The notes under the pieces: model-generated | What the model was told of the DNA's origin: nothing | Seen by the model: only the letters and a program-made list of their open reading frames with translations | The model's database searches: none | Translations under genes and position numbers: made by a program | Source of the DNA: Peptostreptococcaceae bacterium | Lineage (GTDB): Bacteria; Bacillota; Clostridia; Peptostreptococcales; Anaerovoracaceae | Length of the DNA: 40,182 nt | Reading direction: 5' to 3' | Assembly: GCA_016650175.1 (NCBI GenBank) | Contig: JAENWG010000012.1 | Coordinates: 1-40,182 of the forward strand | Part shown: one piece after another, positions 32,416 through 40,182 of the stretch | How the letters are laid out: every line of letters begins with the position of its first letter | Numbering within the stretch: position 1 is the stretch's first letter

Positions 32416-32442
32416 CAATTAATCCCACCTTTTTTTAGTCTT

Positions 32443-33132
32443 TTATTTATTTTTCCCTTTATTAGAAACAACATCATCTACGTCTAAATCAATATCATCT
32501 CCAAAATCAAACATTTCGGCATCTTCATCTACTTTTTCTTTTTTAGATTCAGTAAAAGCATCTGATGCTTTCTCTTTTAAATCTTCGTAAGTTCCTTGTC
32601 CCTTATCTTTTAACTCTTCGTAAGTTCCTTTTCCCTTATCTTTTAAATCTTCGTAAGTTTCCTGCCCTTTTTCCTTGATATCTTGATAAGCATTGTTACC
32701 TTTTACTTTTAAATCTTCATAGGTTTCAACTACTTTACCACTTACATCAACTACTTTACCATCATCTCTAACAAATTCAACCTGACAATTAAAACCTACT
32801 GCTGCTATTGCACCAAAAATTACTCCCCATGGAGCTATAACGGCACCTATTAAACTTACAGTTAAAGGGAAGTTTAATAAAATCTGATCGTCTCTCTTAA
32901 CTATAATTCTAGACATGTTGCCTTTATTCGCTGTTTCTTTAATCTTTTTAAACAATTCATCTCCTCTGTGAGATGCGGATTTTCCGTCTCCATTAAAGTT
33001 TACTGTTTCTTCAATAGCAATAATTGCATCAATAACACTGCCTTCTGCCTCTTCTAAAGCTTCTTTTGCTTCTTTATAGGTTACACCAGTTCTGTCTTTG
33101 ACTAATTCAATCTTTTCTAAAGTAATTTCCAT
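32443..33132 (-). CDS. DUF4342 protein with UBA-like N-terminus and 11-residue repeats
   Basis: A 229-residue protein. Residues about 1-45 look like a UBA/TS-N-type helical domain (KIELVKDRTGVTYKEAKEAL, EEAEGSVIDAIIAIEE). DUF4342 follows (about 70-125), with MSRIIVKRDDQILLNFPLTV and a hydrophobic, glycine-rich segment AVIAPWGVIFGAIAAVGF. Residues 137-191 hold five tandem 11-residue repeats close to TYEDLKDKGKG, and the C-terminus is very acidic (FDFGDDIDLDVDDVV). The hydrophobic segment may insert in or lie on the membrane, and the repeats should form an amphipathic helix. It lies between recO and glyS, as part of the same operon. Function unknown. AGGAGGT precedes the ATG. Confidence 0.85.
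   Translation of the reverse strand: MEITLEKIELVKDRTGVTYKEAKEALEEAEGSVIDAIIAIEETVNFNGDGKSASHRGDELFKKIKETANKGNMSRIIVKRDDQILLNFPLTVSLIGAVIAPWGVIFGAIAAVGFNCQVEFVRDDGKVVDVSGKVVETYEDLKVKGNNAYQDIKEKGQETYEDLKDKGKGTYEELKDKGQGTYEDLKEKASDAFTESKKEKVDEDAEMFDFGDDIDLDVDDVVSNKGKNK
32560..32724 (-). repeat. Five tandem 33-bp repeats inside the DUF4342 gene
   Basis: The repeats encode residues 137-191 and share TCTTCGTAAGTT on the plus strand. The central units are most alike at DNA level, which suggests recent unit duplication and possible copy-number change. Confidence 0.8.
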
Positions 33133-33147
33133 GTTTTACCTCCTTGG

Positions 33148-33897
33148 TTAATGATCCTTGTCGATCAATTTGTCACTTAGTATTCCTTTAACATCCAAAT
33201 AGTATTCAATGTACTTGCTAATTATTTTACGTAATTCATCATAAACCTCTGGTTTTAATTGTATTTTCACAAAGTTTTTCATAGGTTTTTTGATGAAATA
33301 TTGTAACAACTTAACTATATCAAAATTCGTCTTAAAAATCAACGTGTCTTGCACATCATTTTTGTAACATTCGGAGCAAATTATTCCTCCGTCTTTAATG
33401 CTAAAAAGAACATCTTCCGATACTTTCCCACATCTCACGCAAGCATCAAGCTCAGGCATTACACCAAGCATAGCAAATGTCTTTACCACAAAGGCCATGG
33501 GTAATGTATGAGAATCCGACTTACCATCAGCTAAAGCATCAAAGAAATCAAGTGTAAGATTGAAAATGTTAGTGTTTACATGTTCTTCTTCTAACACCTT
33601 AAACAAATACTCAAGCACATAAGAACCGCTTATATATTTATCAACATCTTCTCCTATAGCATAATAACTCTTTTTTACTTCTAGGTTATTCAAATTATAG
33701 TAACCTTTGTTTTTATATAGTTCATACCTAGCATAAGTAAATGGTCTTACTCCTAATGCGGATTTTTTTTTAGTTTTTTCATTAATGTTTGTACCTACAG
33801 AAATCAGTCCATATTCTTTAGTAAAAATATGAATAATTCTTCTTCCTCCTGATATTTTTCGCTGTCTCAGAACTATACCATCGGCACTTACTAACAT
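33148..33897 (-). CDS. recO: DNA repair protein RecO
   Basis: A 249-residue protein of normal length. The N-terminal OB fold (about 1-80: DGIVLRQRKISGGRRIIHIF, TKEYGLISVGTNI) is followed by a helical domain and a four-Cys zinc site (CVRCGKVSEDVLF, then IICSECYKN). RecO works with RecR and RecF to load RecA on SSB-coated gaps and anneals strands. Its ATG lies right after the era stop with a two-base gap; position in the era-recO-glyS order is conserved in Firmicutes. Confidence 0.95.
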   Translation of the reverse strand: MLVSADGIVLRQRKISGGRRIIHIFTKEYGLISVGTNINEKTKKKSALGVRPFTYARYELYKNKGYYNLNNLEVKKSYYAIGEDVDKYISGSYVLEYLFKVLEEEHVNTNIFNLTLDFFDALADGKSDSHTLPMAFVVKTFAMLGVMPELDACVRCGKVSEDVLFSIKDGGIICSECYKNDVQDTLIFKTNFDIVKLLQYFIKKPMKNFVKIQLKPEVYDELRKIISKYIEYYLDVKGILSDKLIDKDH

Positions 33898-33899
33898 TC

Positions 33900-34841
33900 T
33901 TATTTATCCACCTTGTATCCAAAATTTGAAACTGCTATATCACTATCTCTCCAGTTTGCCTTTACTTTAACCCAAAGTTCTAAGTATACCTTAGTGCCTA
34001 GCAATGTTTCTATATCAATACGAGCACTTTTACCTATTCCTTTAAGTTTTTTACCTTGCTTACCAATAATCATTCCTTTATGAGATTTTTTTTCACAATA
34101 TATGACTACCCCTATTTCTGTGATGTTAGGTTTTTCTTTATATGTTTCTATCTCTACCGCTACTCCATGAGGAATTTCATCTTCCATGTACATAAGGATT
34201 TTTTCTCTTACTATTTCACTAACTATAAATCTTTCTGGATGGTCAGTAATCATATCCCCTGGGAAATACATCGGTCCTTCTACCAAAAAGTCTTCTATTC
34301 TTTTTACTAATTTTTCTACGTTGTCTCCTTTTAATGCTGAAGTCCCGTATATGTCTTTAAATATTCCAGTTTGATCATATTCATTATATAGTGCCACATA
34401 TTCTTCAGGCGTCATCTTATCCATTTTGTTTATAACAAGTATCTTGGGCGTTTCCAATTCCTTAATCATTTCTAACACAAAACCATCGCCTTTTCCCTTT
34501 TTAGTAGTTCCGTCTATCATTAAAAGAATAAGATCTACTCCATTAAAAGTATTAATAGCCATCTCATTTATAGCTACACCTAACTTGTTTTTAGCTTTAT
34601 GTATTCCTGGGGTATCAATAAATACCATCTGAACACCTTGTTGTGCTTCAGGATTAAAATATGCCTCTACAGCATCATCCTTTTTCACTTCATCGTATCT
34701 AGTATATATTCCTCTTATACTGTTTCTAGTAGTTTGAGGCTTGTCTGTCGTTATAGCTATTTTTTCACCTAGTATTCTGTTCAACAAAGTAGATTTGCCG
34801 ACATTCGGTCTTCCTATTATTCCTATAAATCCTGATTTCAT
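33900..34841 (-). CDS. era: GTPase Era
   Basis: A 313-residue protein. GTPase motifs: G1 GRPNVGKSTL, G2 TTRNSIRGI, G3 FIDTPGIHK, G4 VINKMDKM, G5 TSALKGDN. The C-terminal KH domain has KSHKGMIIGKQGKKLKGIG. Era binds 16S rRNA and helps 30S subunit maturation. A short insert after G2 (KKDDAVEAYFNPEAQQG) makes the switch region longer than in E. coli. Its ATG overlaps the cdd stop (TAATG). The KH domain and its spacing from the GTPase domain are normal. Confidence 0.97.
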   Translation of the reverse strand: MKSGFIGIIGRPNVGKSTLLNRILGEKIAITTDKPQTTRNSIRGIYTRYDEVKKDDAVEAYFNPEAQQGVQMVFIDTPGIHKAKNKLGVAINEMAINTFNGVDLILLMIDGTTKKGKGDGFVLEMIKELETPKILVINKMDKMTPEEYVALYNEYDQTGIFKDIYGTSALKGDNVEKLVKRIEDFLVEGPMYFPGDMITDHPERFIVSEIVREKILMYMEDEIPHGVAVEIETYKEKPNITEIGVVIYCEKKSHKGMIIGKQGKKLKGIGKSARIDIETLLGTKVYLELWVKVKANWRDSDIAVSNFGYKVDK

Positions 34842-35218
34842 TATAATTTAAACCCTTCCGGTAACAATTCATCTAAGCTTTTTGTTACCAAGTTATCTTC
34901 GTCATTCCCGGTAATTACCAGAAGCTTTGGTGCAAATTCATATAAAAACTGTCTACATATTCCACAAGGAAACGCAGTGCCTTCTGATGAAACTATGGCT
35001 ATTTTTTCATATTCCCTGTATCCTTCTGATACGGCTTTTACGCAAGCTGTACGTTCTGCACATATAGTTGCTCCGTATGAAGAATTCTCAACATTAACAC
35101 CTGTGAAAATCTTACCATCTTTAGTAAGAAGTGCTGCACCAACTCTAAAATTTGAGAAAGGCGCATAAGAATTTTTTATTGCCTCTTTAGCAATTTTATA
35201 AAGCTCTTTATTTTCCAT
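34841..35218 (-). CDS. cdd: Cytidine deaminase
   Basis: A 125-residue tetrameric-type cytidine deaminase: YAPFSNFRVGAALLTKDGK, then GVNVENSSYGATICAERTA (zinc-binding Cys with catalytic Glu) and FPCGICRQFLYEF (two further zinc-binding Cys). It converts cytidine and deoxycytidine to uridine and deoxyuridine for pyrimidine salvage. The ATG at 35216-35218 is used, with AAGGTGATAG upstream; a GTG three codons earlier is less well placed. It lies between ybeY and era, as in many Firmicutes. Confidence 0.96.
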   Translation of the reverse strand: MENKELYKIAKEAIKNSYAPFSNFRVGAALLTKDGKIFTGVNVENSSYGATICAERTACVKAVSEGYREYEKIAIVSSEGTAFPCGICRQFLYEFAPKLLVITGNDEDNLVTKSLDELLPEGFKL

Positions 35219-35223
35219 ATCTA

Positions 35224-35685
35224 TCACCTTAAAATTTTTAACCTTTGCATAATGCTTTTTTCTTGCCTACGCATTTCGCTTTTTTCTTCATCTTCTAAGT
35301 GATCATAACCTAGCAGGTGAAGTACACTGTGCACAAAAAGATAAATCAATTCTCTTTCTAAAGAATGTCCAAACTCCTCTGCTTGCTCTTTTGCCTTATC
35401 ATAGTAAATCACAACATCGCCTATAGGTATTATTTCACCCTTTAATTCTTTTATTTCGTTTATACTTTCATATTGAGGAAATGATAAAACATCTGTTACT
35501 CTATCAATACCTCTATAATCTCTGTTTAAATCTTTAATCTTATTTCCGTTAATTATACTTACGCTAATCTCTATCTTACTTTTATCTATTTCATGTTCAT
35601 CCATCAATAGATTAGCAGCTTCTTCAAAGACTATAGTAATCTCTTTTTTTATTAACTTCTCTTCGTCAAAAAATATTATATTCAA
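35224..35685 (-). CDS. ybeY: rRNA maturation RNase YbeY
   Basis: A 153-residue metalloprotein with the UPF0054 signature HSVLHLLGYDHLEDEE, giving three zinc-binding His residues, preceded by NRDYRGIDRVTDVLSFP. YbeY is an endoribonuclease involved in 16S rRNA 3' end processing and ribosome quality control. It starts two bases after phoH and ends five bases before cdd, all in one transcript. Confidence 0.96.
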   Translation of the reverse strand: MNIIFFDEEKLIKKEITIVFEEAANLLMDEHEIDKSKIEISVSIINGNKIKDLNRDYRGIDRVTDVLSFPQYESINEIKELKGEIIPIGDVVIYYDKAKEQAEEFGHSLERELIYLFVHSVLHLLGYDHLEDEEKSEMRRQEKSIMQRLKILR

Positions 35686-35687
35686 TT

Positions 35688-36641
35688 TTAATTTTCCTTA
35701 TTTTTAAAAGCTTCATATGCATTAATTATTTTTTTTACAAGCTCATGTCTAACTACATCAATACTTGTCAGATAACAAAACTCTATGCCTTTTACGTCTT
35801 TTAATATATCTATAACTTCAACTAATCCTGATTTAGTTCCTTTTGGAAGGTCAATCTGAGTTATATCACCTGTTACTACTACTTTAGACCCAGATCCCAT
35901 TCTTGTCAAAAACATCTTCATCTGTTCTCTTGTAGTATTTTGCGCTTCATCTAAGATTATGAATGCGTTATCTAATGTTCGTCCCCTCATATATGCCAGA
36001 GGAACTATTTCTATTACATCTTTTTCTTTAAGTCTTTCTGCTGCATCTTTGCCTAATACATCATATAAGGCATCATATAGTGGCCTTAAATATGGATCCA
36101 CTTTTTCCTGAAGATCTCCTGGTAAAAATCCCAGATTTTCTCCGGCTTCCACCGCAGGTCTTGATAGTATTATTTTTTCTACTTCTTTATTTTTATATGC
36201 GCTTACTGCAAGTGCACATGCTATATATGTTTTACCTGTACCCGCTGGTCCTATACCAAATACTATATCATTATTTCTAATTTTATTCACATAATTCTTC
36301 TGACCTATTGTCTTTGGCTTTAAAGGTTTACCTTGGTGTGTATAGCATATTATTTCACCGCCCACATTGTTCTCTTTATATGATATGCCTTCAGCCTTCA
36401 TATTAACTATATAGTTAACCTTCTGTTTGTCAAGACTTTCTTCATTTACTAAAACTTCCATAAGTTCTTCTAATATTCCTTTAGCAAGCTCTACATTTTC
36501 TCCTTGCAAGATTAATGCATCATCTCTATGAACAATTTCTACTTTTGTTGCAACTTCAATAATCTTGAGGTTTGAATCAAGATTTCCAAAGAGTTCTCTT
36601 CTATCTATACCATTATATATGTTTATTTTTTCCATTGACAT
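35688..36641 (-). CDS. phoH: PhoH family ATPase
   Basis: A 317-residue protein. A KH-like N-terminal segment (about 20-80: NLKIIEVATKVEIVHRDDAL) precedes a P-loop ATPase domain: Walker A FGIGPAGTGKTYIACALAV (about 125-145), Walker B NAFIILDEAQNTTREQMKMF and the sensor-like KVVVTGDITQIDLPKGTKSG. This is the PhoH (PhoL/YbeZ) subfamily that accompanies ybeY and is proposed to act with it on RNA. The start at the ATG 36639-36641 with AAGGGAAAG upstream is preferred over two neighbouring ATGs. Confidence 0.94.
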   Translation of the reverse strand: MSMEKINIYNGIDRRELFGNLDSNLKIIEVATKVEIVHRDDALILQGENVELAKGILEELMEVLVNEESLDKQKVNYIVNMKAEGISYKENNVGGEIICYTHQGKPLKPKTIGQKNYVNKIRNNDIVFGIGPAGTGKTYIACALAVSAYKNKEVEKIILSRPAVEAGENLGFLPGDLQEKVDPYLRPLYDALYDVLGKDAAERLKEKDVIEIVPLAYMRGRTLDNAFIILDEAQNTTREQMKMFLTRMGSGSKVVVTGDITQIDLPKGTKSGLVEVIDILKDVKGIEFCYLTSIDVVRHELVKKIINAYEAFKNKEN

Positions 36642-36665
36642 AGACTTTCCCTTCATTTAACAAAA

Positions 36666-36693
36666 GGCGAAAAGTCTTTGAAAACTCTTCGCC
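36666..36693 (-). terminator. Terminator after yqeY
   Basis: On the minus strand GGCGAAGAGT pairs with ACTTTTCGCC (10 bp, one wobble) and is followed by TTTTGTT. It separates rpsU-yqeY from phoH, though read-through is likely as no clear promoter follows. Confidence 0.78.
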
Positions 36694-36720
36694 CGTATCA
36701 CCTCAACATTTATCAAACAC

Positions 36721-37167
36721 TTAAGATAGGTATTCCATAACAATTTTTTTAACGGTGTTGCCATCCGCCAAACCCTTAATTTTAACCATTACAGGTCCCA
36801 TCAACTTGCCCATATTTTCTCTTCCTCCGTTAATACCTAAAGATTTAGCGGTTTCTTCAACTATTTCTTTAAGTCGTTCTTCAGAAATTTGTTCGGGTAA
36901 GTATTTGTTTAATACTTCTATTTCAGCCTTGTAACTATCTACTAAATCTGTTCTACCTGCTTTTTCAAAATCAGGCAAGGCATCATTACGCATTTTAACT
37001 TGTTTAGCTATAATGACTAATATGTCCTGATCTTCAAGCTCTGTCCTTGTATCAACTTCAACCTGCTTAATAGCAGCTCTTACTAAGTTGACAGTGTTTT
37101 TTTCAATTACATTATGTGACTTCATAGCATTCTTGAAATCTATCATTAATTGTTCTTTTAAAGTCAT
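36721..37167 (-). CDS. yqeY: GatB/YqeY domain protein
   Basis: A 148-residue protein: MTLKEQLMIDFKNAMKSHNV, AIKQVEVDTRTELEDQDIL, EVLNKYLPEQISEERLKEIV and NMGKLMGPVMVKIKGLADG, the complete YqeY pattern. It resembles the tail domain of the GatB subunit of the tRNA amidotransferase and is thought to bind tRNA; its cellular role is not settled. It lies 24 bp after rpsU, a conserved pair, with CGAGGTGA before the ATG. Confidence 0.95.
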   Translation of the reverse strand: MTLKEQLMIDFKNAMKSHNVIEKNTVNLVRAAIKQVEVDTRTELEDQDILVIIAKQVKMRNDALPDFEKAGRTDLVDSYKAEIEVLNKYLPEQISEERLKEIVEETAKSLGINGGRENMGKLMGPVMVKIKGLADGNTVKKIVMEYLS

Positions 37168-37191
37168 ATGAGTATCACCTCGTTTCTATGA

Positions 37192-37371
37192 CTAGAATTT
37201 TTTAGCCTTTTTTCTAGCAGCTTCAGATTTTTTCTTTCTCTTTACGCTTGGCTTTTCATAGTGCTCTCTTTTTCTAAGTTCGGACATTACTCCGTCTCTA
37301 GCGCAAGATCTCTTAAATCTTTTAAGAGCGCTTTCTAAACTTTCGTTATCTCTGACGATTACCTGTGCCAT
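37192..37371 (-). CDS. rpsU: 30S ribosomal protein S21
   Basis: A 59-residue basic protein ([59 protein letters not shown]), complete and typical of S21. The start MAQVIV is set by AGGAGGTG upstream; the frame's earlier codons overlap that site. It binds near the 3' end of 16S rRNA on the platform of the 30S subunit. First gene of rpsU-yqeY. Confidence 0.97.
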   Translation of the reverse strand: MAQVIVRDNESLESALKRFKRSCARDGVMSELRKREHYEKPSVKRKKKSEAARKKAKKF

Positions 37372-37442
37372 ATTCCAATTCACCTCCTACCATAACATGA
37401 ATTATTTACCTTGTTGGAATTGCTCAGCAAATAACAAGACCA

Positions 37443-37471
37443 ATTATAACATTATAAATCCCACTTTACAA
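37443..37471 (-). promoter_or_regulatory. Promoter of rpsU-yqeY
   Basis: On the minus strand TTGTAA (plus 37466-37471), 17 bases, TATAAT (plus 37443-37448), with a leader of about 70 bases. Confidence 0.72.
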
Positions 37472-37478
37472 GCGTTTT

Positions 37479-38984
37479 TTACATATTTTCTATGATGTCC
37501 GTTGCCATCATATTTCTCTCATTATTAAATTTTTCCGAAGCATTAGCATGAATTAAAACTCCGTAAAGCACACTATTATTAAGAGTATTTCCTTGTGCTA
37601 TAAGCGATGCTATTATTCCGCTAAGTACATCTCCTGAGCCTCCAGTAGCAAGCCCTGAATTTCCTAAAGTATTAATATATTTGTCTAATGTTCCTTCTTT
37701 TCTTCTATTAATTATTACAGAAGTACTTGATTTAAGAACCAAACTTACCATATATTCATTCGCAAACTCTTCAGCACTTCCAATCAAATCCTTCATTATA
37801 GTACCAGTATTACTTTTGTTAAGCTTAGCCATTTCGCCTATGTGAGGAGTTAACACGCATTTGCAGTTTCTAAACGTAAAATCTATTAGGTTTCCTGATA
37901 TCAAATTTAGTGCTCCTGCATCAATAACTGCTCTTGCAGTACTAGCTAGTACTACGGCTAATATTTCTTTTCCAAAGTCATCTTCTCTAAATCCTGGGCC
38001 TACACATATGCTATCGCAACTTTCAACAAATTCTTTAACAAGAGGTTTGAATTTTTCGATGGTGCTATCATCATATGGTTCTAAAATGGCTTCCGGTACC
38101 GTCATGTTATACACACTCATGGAACTCATTGGACATAAGACCTTTACTAGACCACAACCCGCTTTATATGCAGCTCTCGCAGCTAATATACTTGCTCCTG
38201 TCATTTTAGCACTTCCTGCTATGATTCCAACAGTTCCATAAGTGCCTTTATATGATTTCTTAGGTCTTTTTGTTAATACGTTTTTTAAACCATAATCTAA
38301 AAATTCTTTATCACATATTATCGTTTTATTTTCTATATTTTTATAACCTTCTTTTGCTATTCCTATATCTACTATTGATATTTCTCCACAGCAATCCGGA
38401 CCATCATTTAACAACATTCCAATTTTAATACTGTCAAAAGTAACCGTATAATCTGCTACTATAGCTATTTTCATAATTTCTCCGGTTGTAGCATTAAGGC
38501 CCGAAGGAATATCTATACTTATTTTAACAGCTTCGTGTTTATTAATTAAGTCTATTAAAGTCATATGATCATCTTTAACATCGCGGTTCAAGCCAGTACC
38601 AAGCAAACCATCAATTATCAAATCCATATCACCTATACTATATTTAGCAGAAGAATACTTGATAATTTTTATTTCTGGATATATATTTTTCAATATTTGA
38701 AATTCGCTCTTAGCATCGTCTGTCATATCCTCTTGTTTTCCTAAGAAAAGGATGTTAACCGAATATCCAATGTGCAATAACCATCTTGCTACACAAAATC
38801 CGTCCCCACCGTTATTGCCGGAACCTACTACTATTAGTATTTTAGATTTTTTATCCGGAAATATTTCTTTTACTTTTTCTACTACTCCTTTGGATGCATT
38901 TTCCATTAATACCATCCCTGGCATGCCATTTTTAATAGTAAATTCGTCCATTTCATGTATGGCTTTTGCTGTTAATGCGTACAT
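37479..38984 (-). CDS. nnr: Bifunctional NAD(P)H-hydrate epimerase / ADP-dependent dehydratase
   Basis: A 501-residue fusion. The N-terminal YjeF_N domain (about 1-210) has MPGMVLMENASKGVVEKV, VVGSGNNGGDGFCVARWLL and KISIDIPSGLNATTGE and epimerises damaged NAD(P)HX. The C-terminal carbohydrate-kinase-like domain (about 225-500) has GTYGTVGIIAGSAKMTGASI, CVLTPHIGEMAKL and GNSGLATGGSGDVLSGIIAS, and dehydrates S-NAD(P)HX using ADP. Together they repair hydrated NADH and NADPH. Both domains look complete. ATAGGAGAG precedes the ATG; it follows the EamA gene by 35 bp and may share its transcript. Confidence 0.96.
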   Translation of the reverse strand: MYALTAKAIHEMDEFTIKNGMPGMVLMENASKGVVEKVKEIFPDKKSKILIVVGSGNNGGDGFCVARWLLHIGYSVNILFLGKQEDMTDDAKSEFQILKNIYPEIKIIKYSSAKYSIGDMDLIIDGLLGTGLNRDVKDDHMTLIDLINKHEAVKISIDIPSGLNATTGEIMKIAIVADYTVTFDSIKIGMLLNDGPDCCGEISIVDIGIAKEGYKNIENKTIICDKEFLDYGLKNVLTKRPKKSYKGTYGTVGIIAGSAKMTGASILAARAAYKAGCGLVKVLCPMSSMSVYNMTVPEAILEPYDDSTIEKFKPLVKEFVESCDSICVGPGFREDDFGKEILAVVLASTARAVIDAGALNLISGNLIDFTFRNCKCVLTPHIGEMAKLNKSNTGTIMKDLIGSAEEFANEYMVSLVLKSSTSVIINRRKEGTLDKYINTLGNSGLATGGSGDVLSGIIASLIAQGNTLNNSVLYGVLIHANASEKFNNERNMMATDIIENM

Positions 38985-39019
38985 AATAACTCTCCTATTC
39001 TATCAAACAAACTGTTTCT

Positions 39020-39970
39020 TTAGCAATCTTTGTTTGTACTTCTACTTTTTAATCTTGTTTTTCTATTGACCATATATATTCCTATACAAACAAGCGCAAG
39101 AGCACTTATTGTAGAAATATTAGCCGGATTTTCCTTAAGTACTATAGCTGATAGTATAACTCCAAATACTGGTATTAAAAAACCGTAAACACCTACTTTT
39201 GCAGCCGAATTGTACTTTAGAAGTACTGTCCATGTAGTATACGCTATCATGGATAACATCGCTAAATATATTAGTATTATTATATTTCCACTATCTATTC
39301 CCGTTATACATCCTCCGCTGATAAACGCTCCCAAAGCCATAGTCATACCACCAAATATAAATTGATATCCGCACAAATATACTGGGTTTATCTCCTGGGA
39401 ATATCTTTTAATTAAAATAGCAGAATACCCATTTGCTAAAGTCGCAATTAAAATAAAGCCTTCCCCTGTAATAGTAAATCCAATATCTGAAGTACCTCCA
39501 GATACAGCAACTATTGCTATACCTAGAAAACCCATTATACAACCAATACTTTTAGTAATAGTCATTTTATCTTCTTTGTAGAAAAGCCCTGCTATAACAA
39601 CTGTAACCAATGCACATGAACCATCTATTATAGCTCCATTAGTTCCGGTTGCCTTTGCTAAGCCCATATAGAAAAACACATATTGACCTATAGTCTGAAA
39701 AAGCGATAAATGAATCACTTTGGGTAGTTTTTTAATTTCAATTCTAGGAAGTCGCCTAAGAAACAAACTTCCTACTATAATAATCAGTATCCCTGCAAGC
39801 GTAAATCTAATCCCTGCAAAGAGTATTTGCGAAGCAATATCTCCCTGGCTAATACCATAGACCTCATAGCCTGTCTTAATAGTAGGAAATGCACTCCCCC
39901 AGAAAAAACAAGTCATTATCGCCAGAACTACTACCACTTTTTTATTAGTAAATATTTTTTTTGTTTTCAT
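39020..39970 (-). CDS. EamA/DMT family transporter
   Basis: A 316-residue protein with ten predicted membrane helices in two EamA repeats. The first repeat opens VVVLAIMTCFFWGSAFPTIK and has IRFTLAGILIIIVGSLFL and AKATGTNGAIIDGSCALVTV; the second has GFILIATLANGYSAILIKRY and KVGVYGFLIPVFGVILSAIV with LKENP. Family members export or import small metabolites such as amino acids or nucleosides; the substrate here is unknown. The ribosome binding site is weak. It is intact, unlike the transporter remnant at 748-1120. Confidence 0.92.
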   Translation of the reverse strand: MKTKKIFTNKKVVVVLAIMTCFFWGSAFPTIKTGYEVYGISQGDIASQILFAGIRFTLAGILIIIVGSLFLRRLPRIEIKKLPKVIHLSLFQTIGQYVFFYMGLAKATGTNGAIIDGSCALVTVVIAGLFYKEDKMTITKSIGCIMGFLGIAIVAVSGGTSDIGFTITGEGFILIATLANGYSAILIKRYSQEINPVYLCGYQFIFGGMTMALGAFISGGCITGIDSGNIIILIYLAMLSMIAYTTWTVLLKYNSAAKVGVYGFLIPVFGVILSAIVLKENPANISTISALALVCIGIYMVNRKTRLKSRSTNKDC

Positions 39971-39998
39971 GTATAATTTTTATCCCGTCTCTGAAATA

Positions 39999-40026
39999 AT
40001 TTTACCATAAGTTTTACTTTTGTCAA
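39999..40026 (-). promoter_or_regulatory. Promoter of the EamA transporter gene
   Basis: On the minus strand TTGACA (plus 40021-40026), 16 bases, TAAAAT (plus 39999-40004). Beyond it, 40027-40182 shows no gene. Confidence 0.7.
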
Positions 40027-40182
40027 TTATTCCTAGGCATTAGATAGTGTCAATATACTTTCGGGAATTAAGAATCAGAGTACTCCTATACGCTACACCA
40101 ATATTGGGAAGCTATTATTTATTAACTTACATGAATCTAAGTTAATTTTATATGTTTCCTAAATTAAAACCACTGTTTATTA

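Noticed and set aside
1-40182. CRISPR arrays, tRNA or rRNA genes, transposases
   Set aside because: I looked for regularly spaced repeats, tRNA-like cloverleaf ends and transposase motifs on both strands and saw none.

Overview
The window looks like a chromosomal segment of a low-GC Gram-positive anaerobe of the class Clostridia. The evidence is the AT-rich DNA, strong AGGAGG-type ribosome binding sites, an L20-type leader before infC, a Gram-positive LexA box, pyruvate phosphate dikinase, an archaeal/eukaryal-type (single-chain) glycyl-tRNA synthetase and the gene order rpsU-yqeY-phoH-ybeY-cdd-era-recO. I cannot fix the genus from the sequence alone.

Left end (1 to about 6.5 kb): an accessory, decaying region. 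It opens with two broken genes (an amidinotransferase fragment and a frameshifted EamA-type transporter). A truncated prophage packaging module follows, all on the minus strand: HNH nuclease, possible cos site, P27-family small terminase, a 30-residue ORF, a ParB/adenine-methylase fusion, a prophage 'virulence-like' protein, DUF4314, DUF5049 and a short DUF7678-like protein. No large terminase or portal follows. Three small genes of unknown role, two of them single-pass or two-pass membrane peptides, and a pair of degenerate 41-bp repeats fill the space before the core chromosome.

Middle (6.6 to 28.3 kb): short transcription units on both strands. In order these are an Lrp/AsnC regulator; a lipoteichoic-acid-synthase-like sulfatase; infC-rpmI-rplT with its leader; lexA with a visible operator; an acyltransferase; a frameshifted lysO; pyrR-uraA with an attenuator; a zinc-dependent phospholipase C-like gene plus an MFS transporter; a cobalamin riboswitch with its own promoter but no downstream gene; a second, intact lysO in an operon with SPFH, NfeD and COG2426 membrane proteins; a YibE/F protein; a lone, divergent EtfA; an M18 aminopeptidase; and a cytoplasmic hybrid histidine kinase translationally coupled to an ADP-ribosylglycohydrolase.

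Right end (28.3 to 40.2 kb): a conserved housekeeping run on the minus strand. EamA transporter and nnr come first, then rpsU-yqeY with terminator, phoH-ybeY-cdd-era-recO, a DUF4342 protein with an 11-residue repeat tail, glyS and ppdK, ending in a strong terminator.

The most interesting items are the orphan cobalamin riboswitch (a candidate B12-controlled small or antisense RNA), the kinase/ADP-ribosylglycohydrolase pair, the orphan EtfA that lacks FAD-contact motifs, and the unrecognised sensor in the pyrR-uraA leader. Promoter, riboswitch and terminator calls are by eye; no searches were run.
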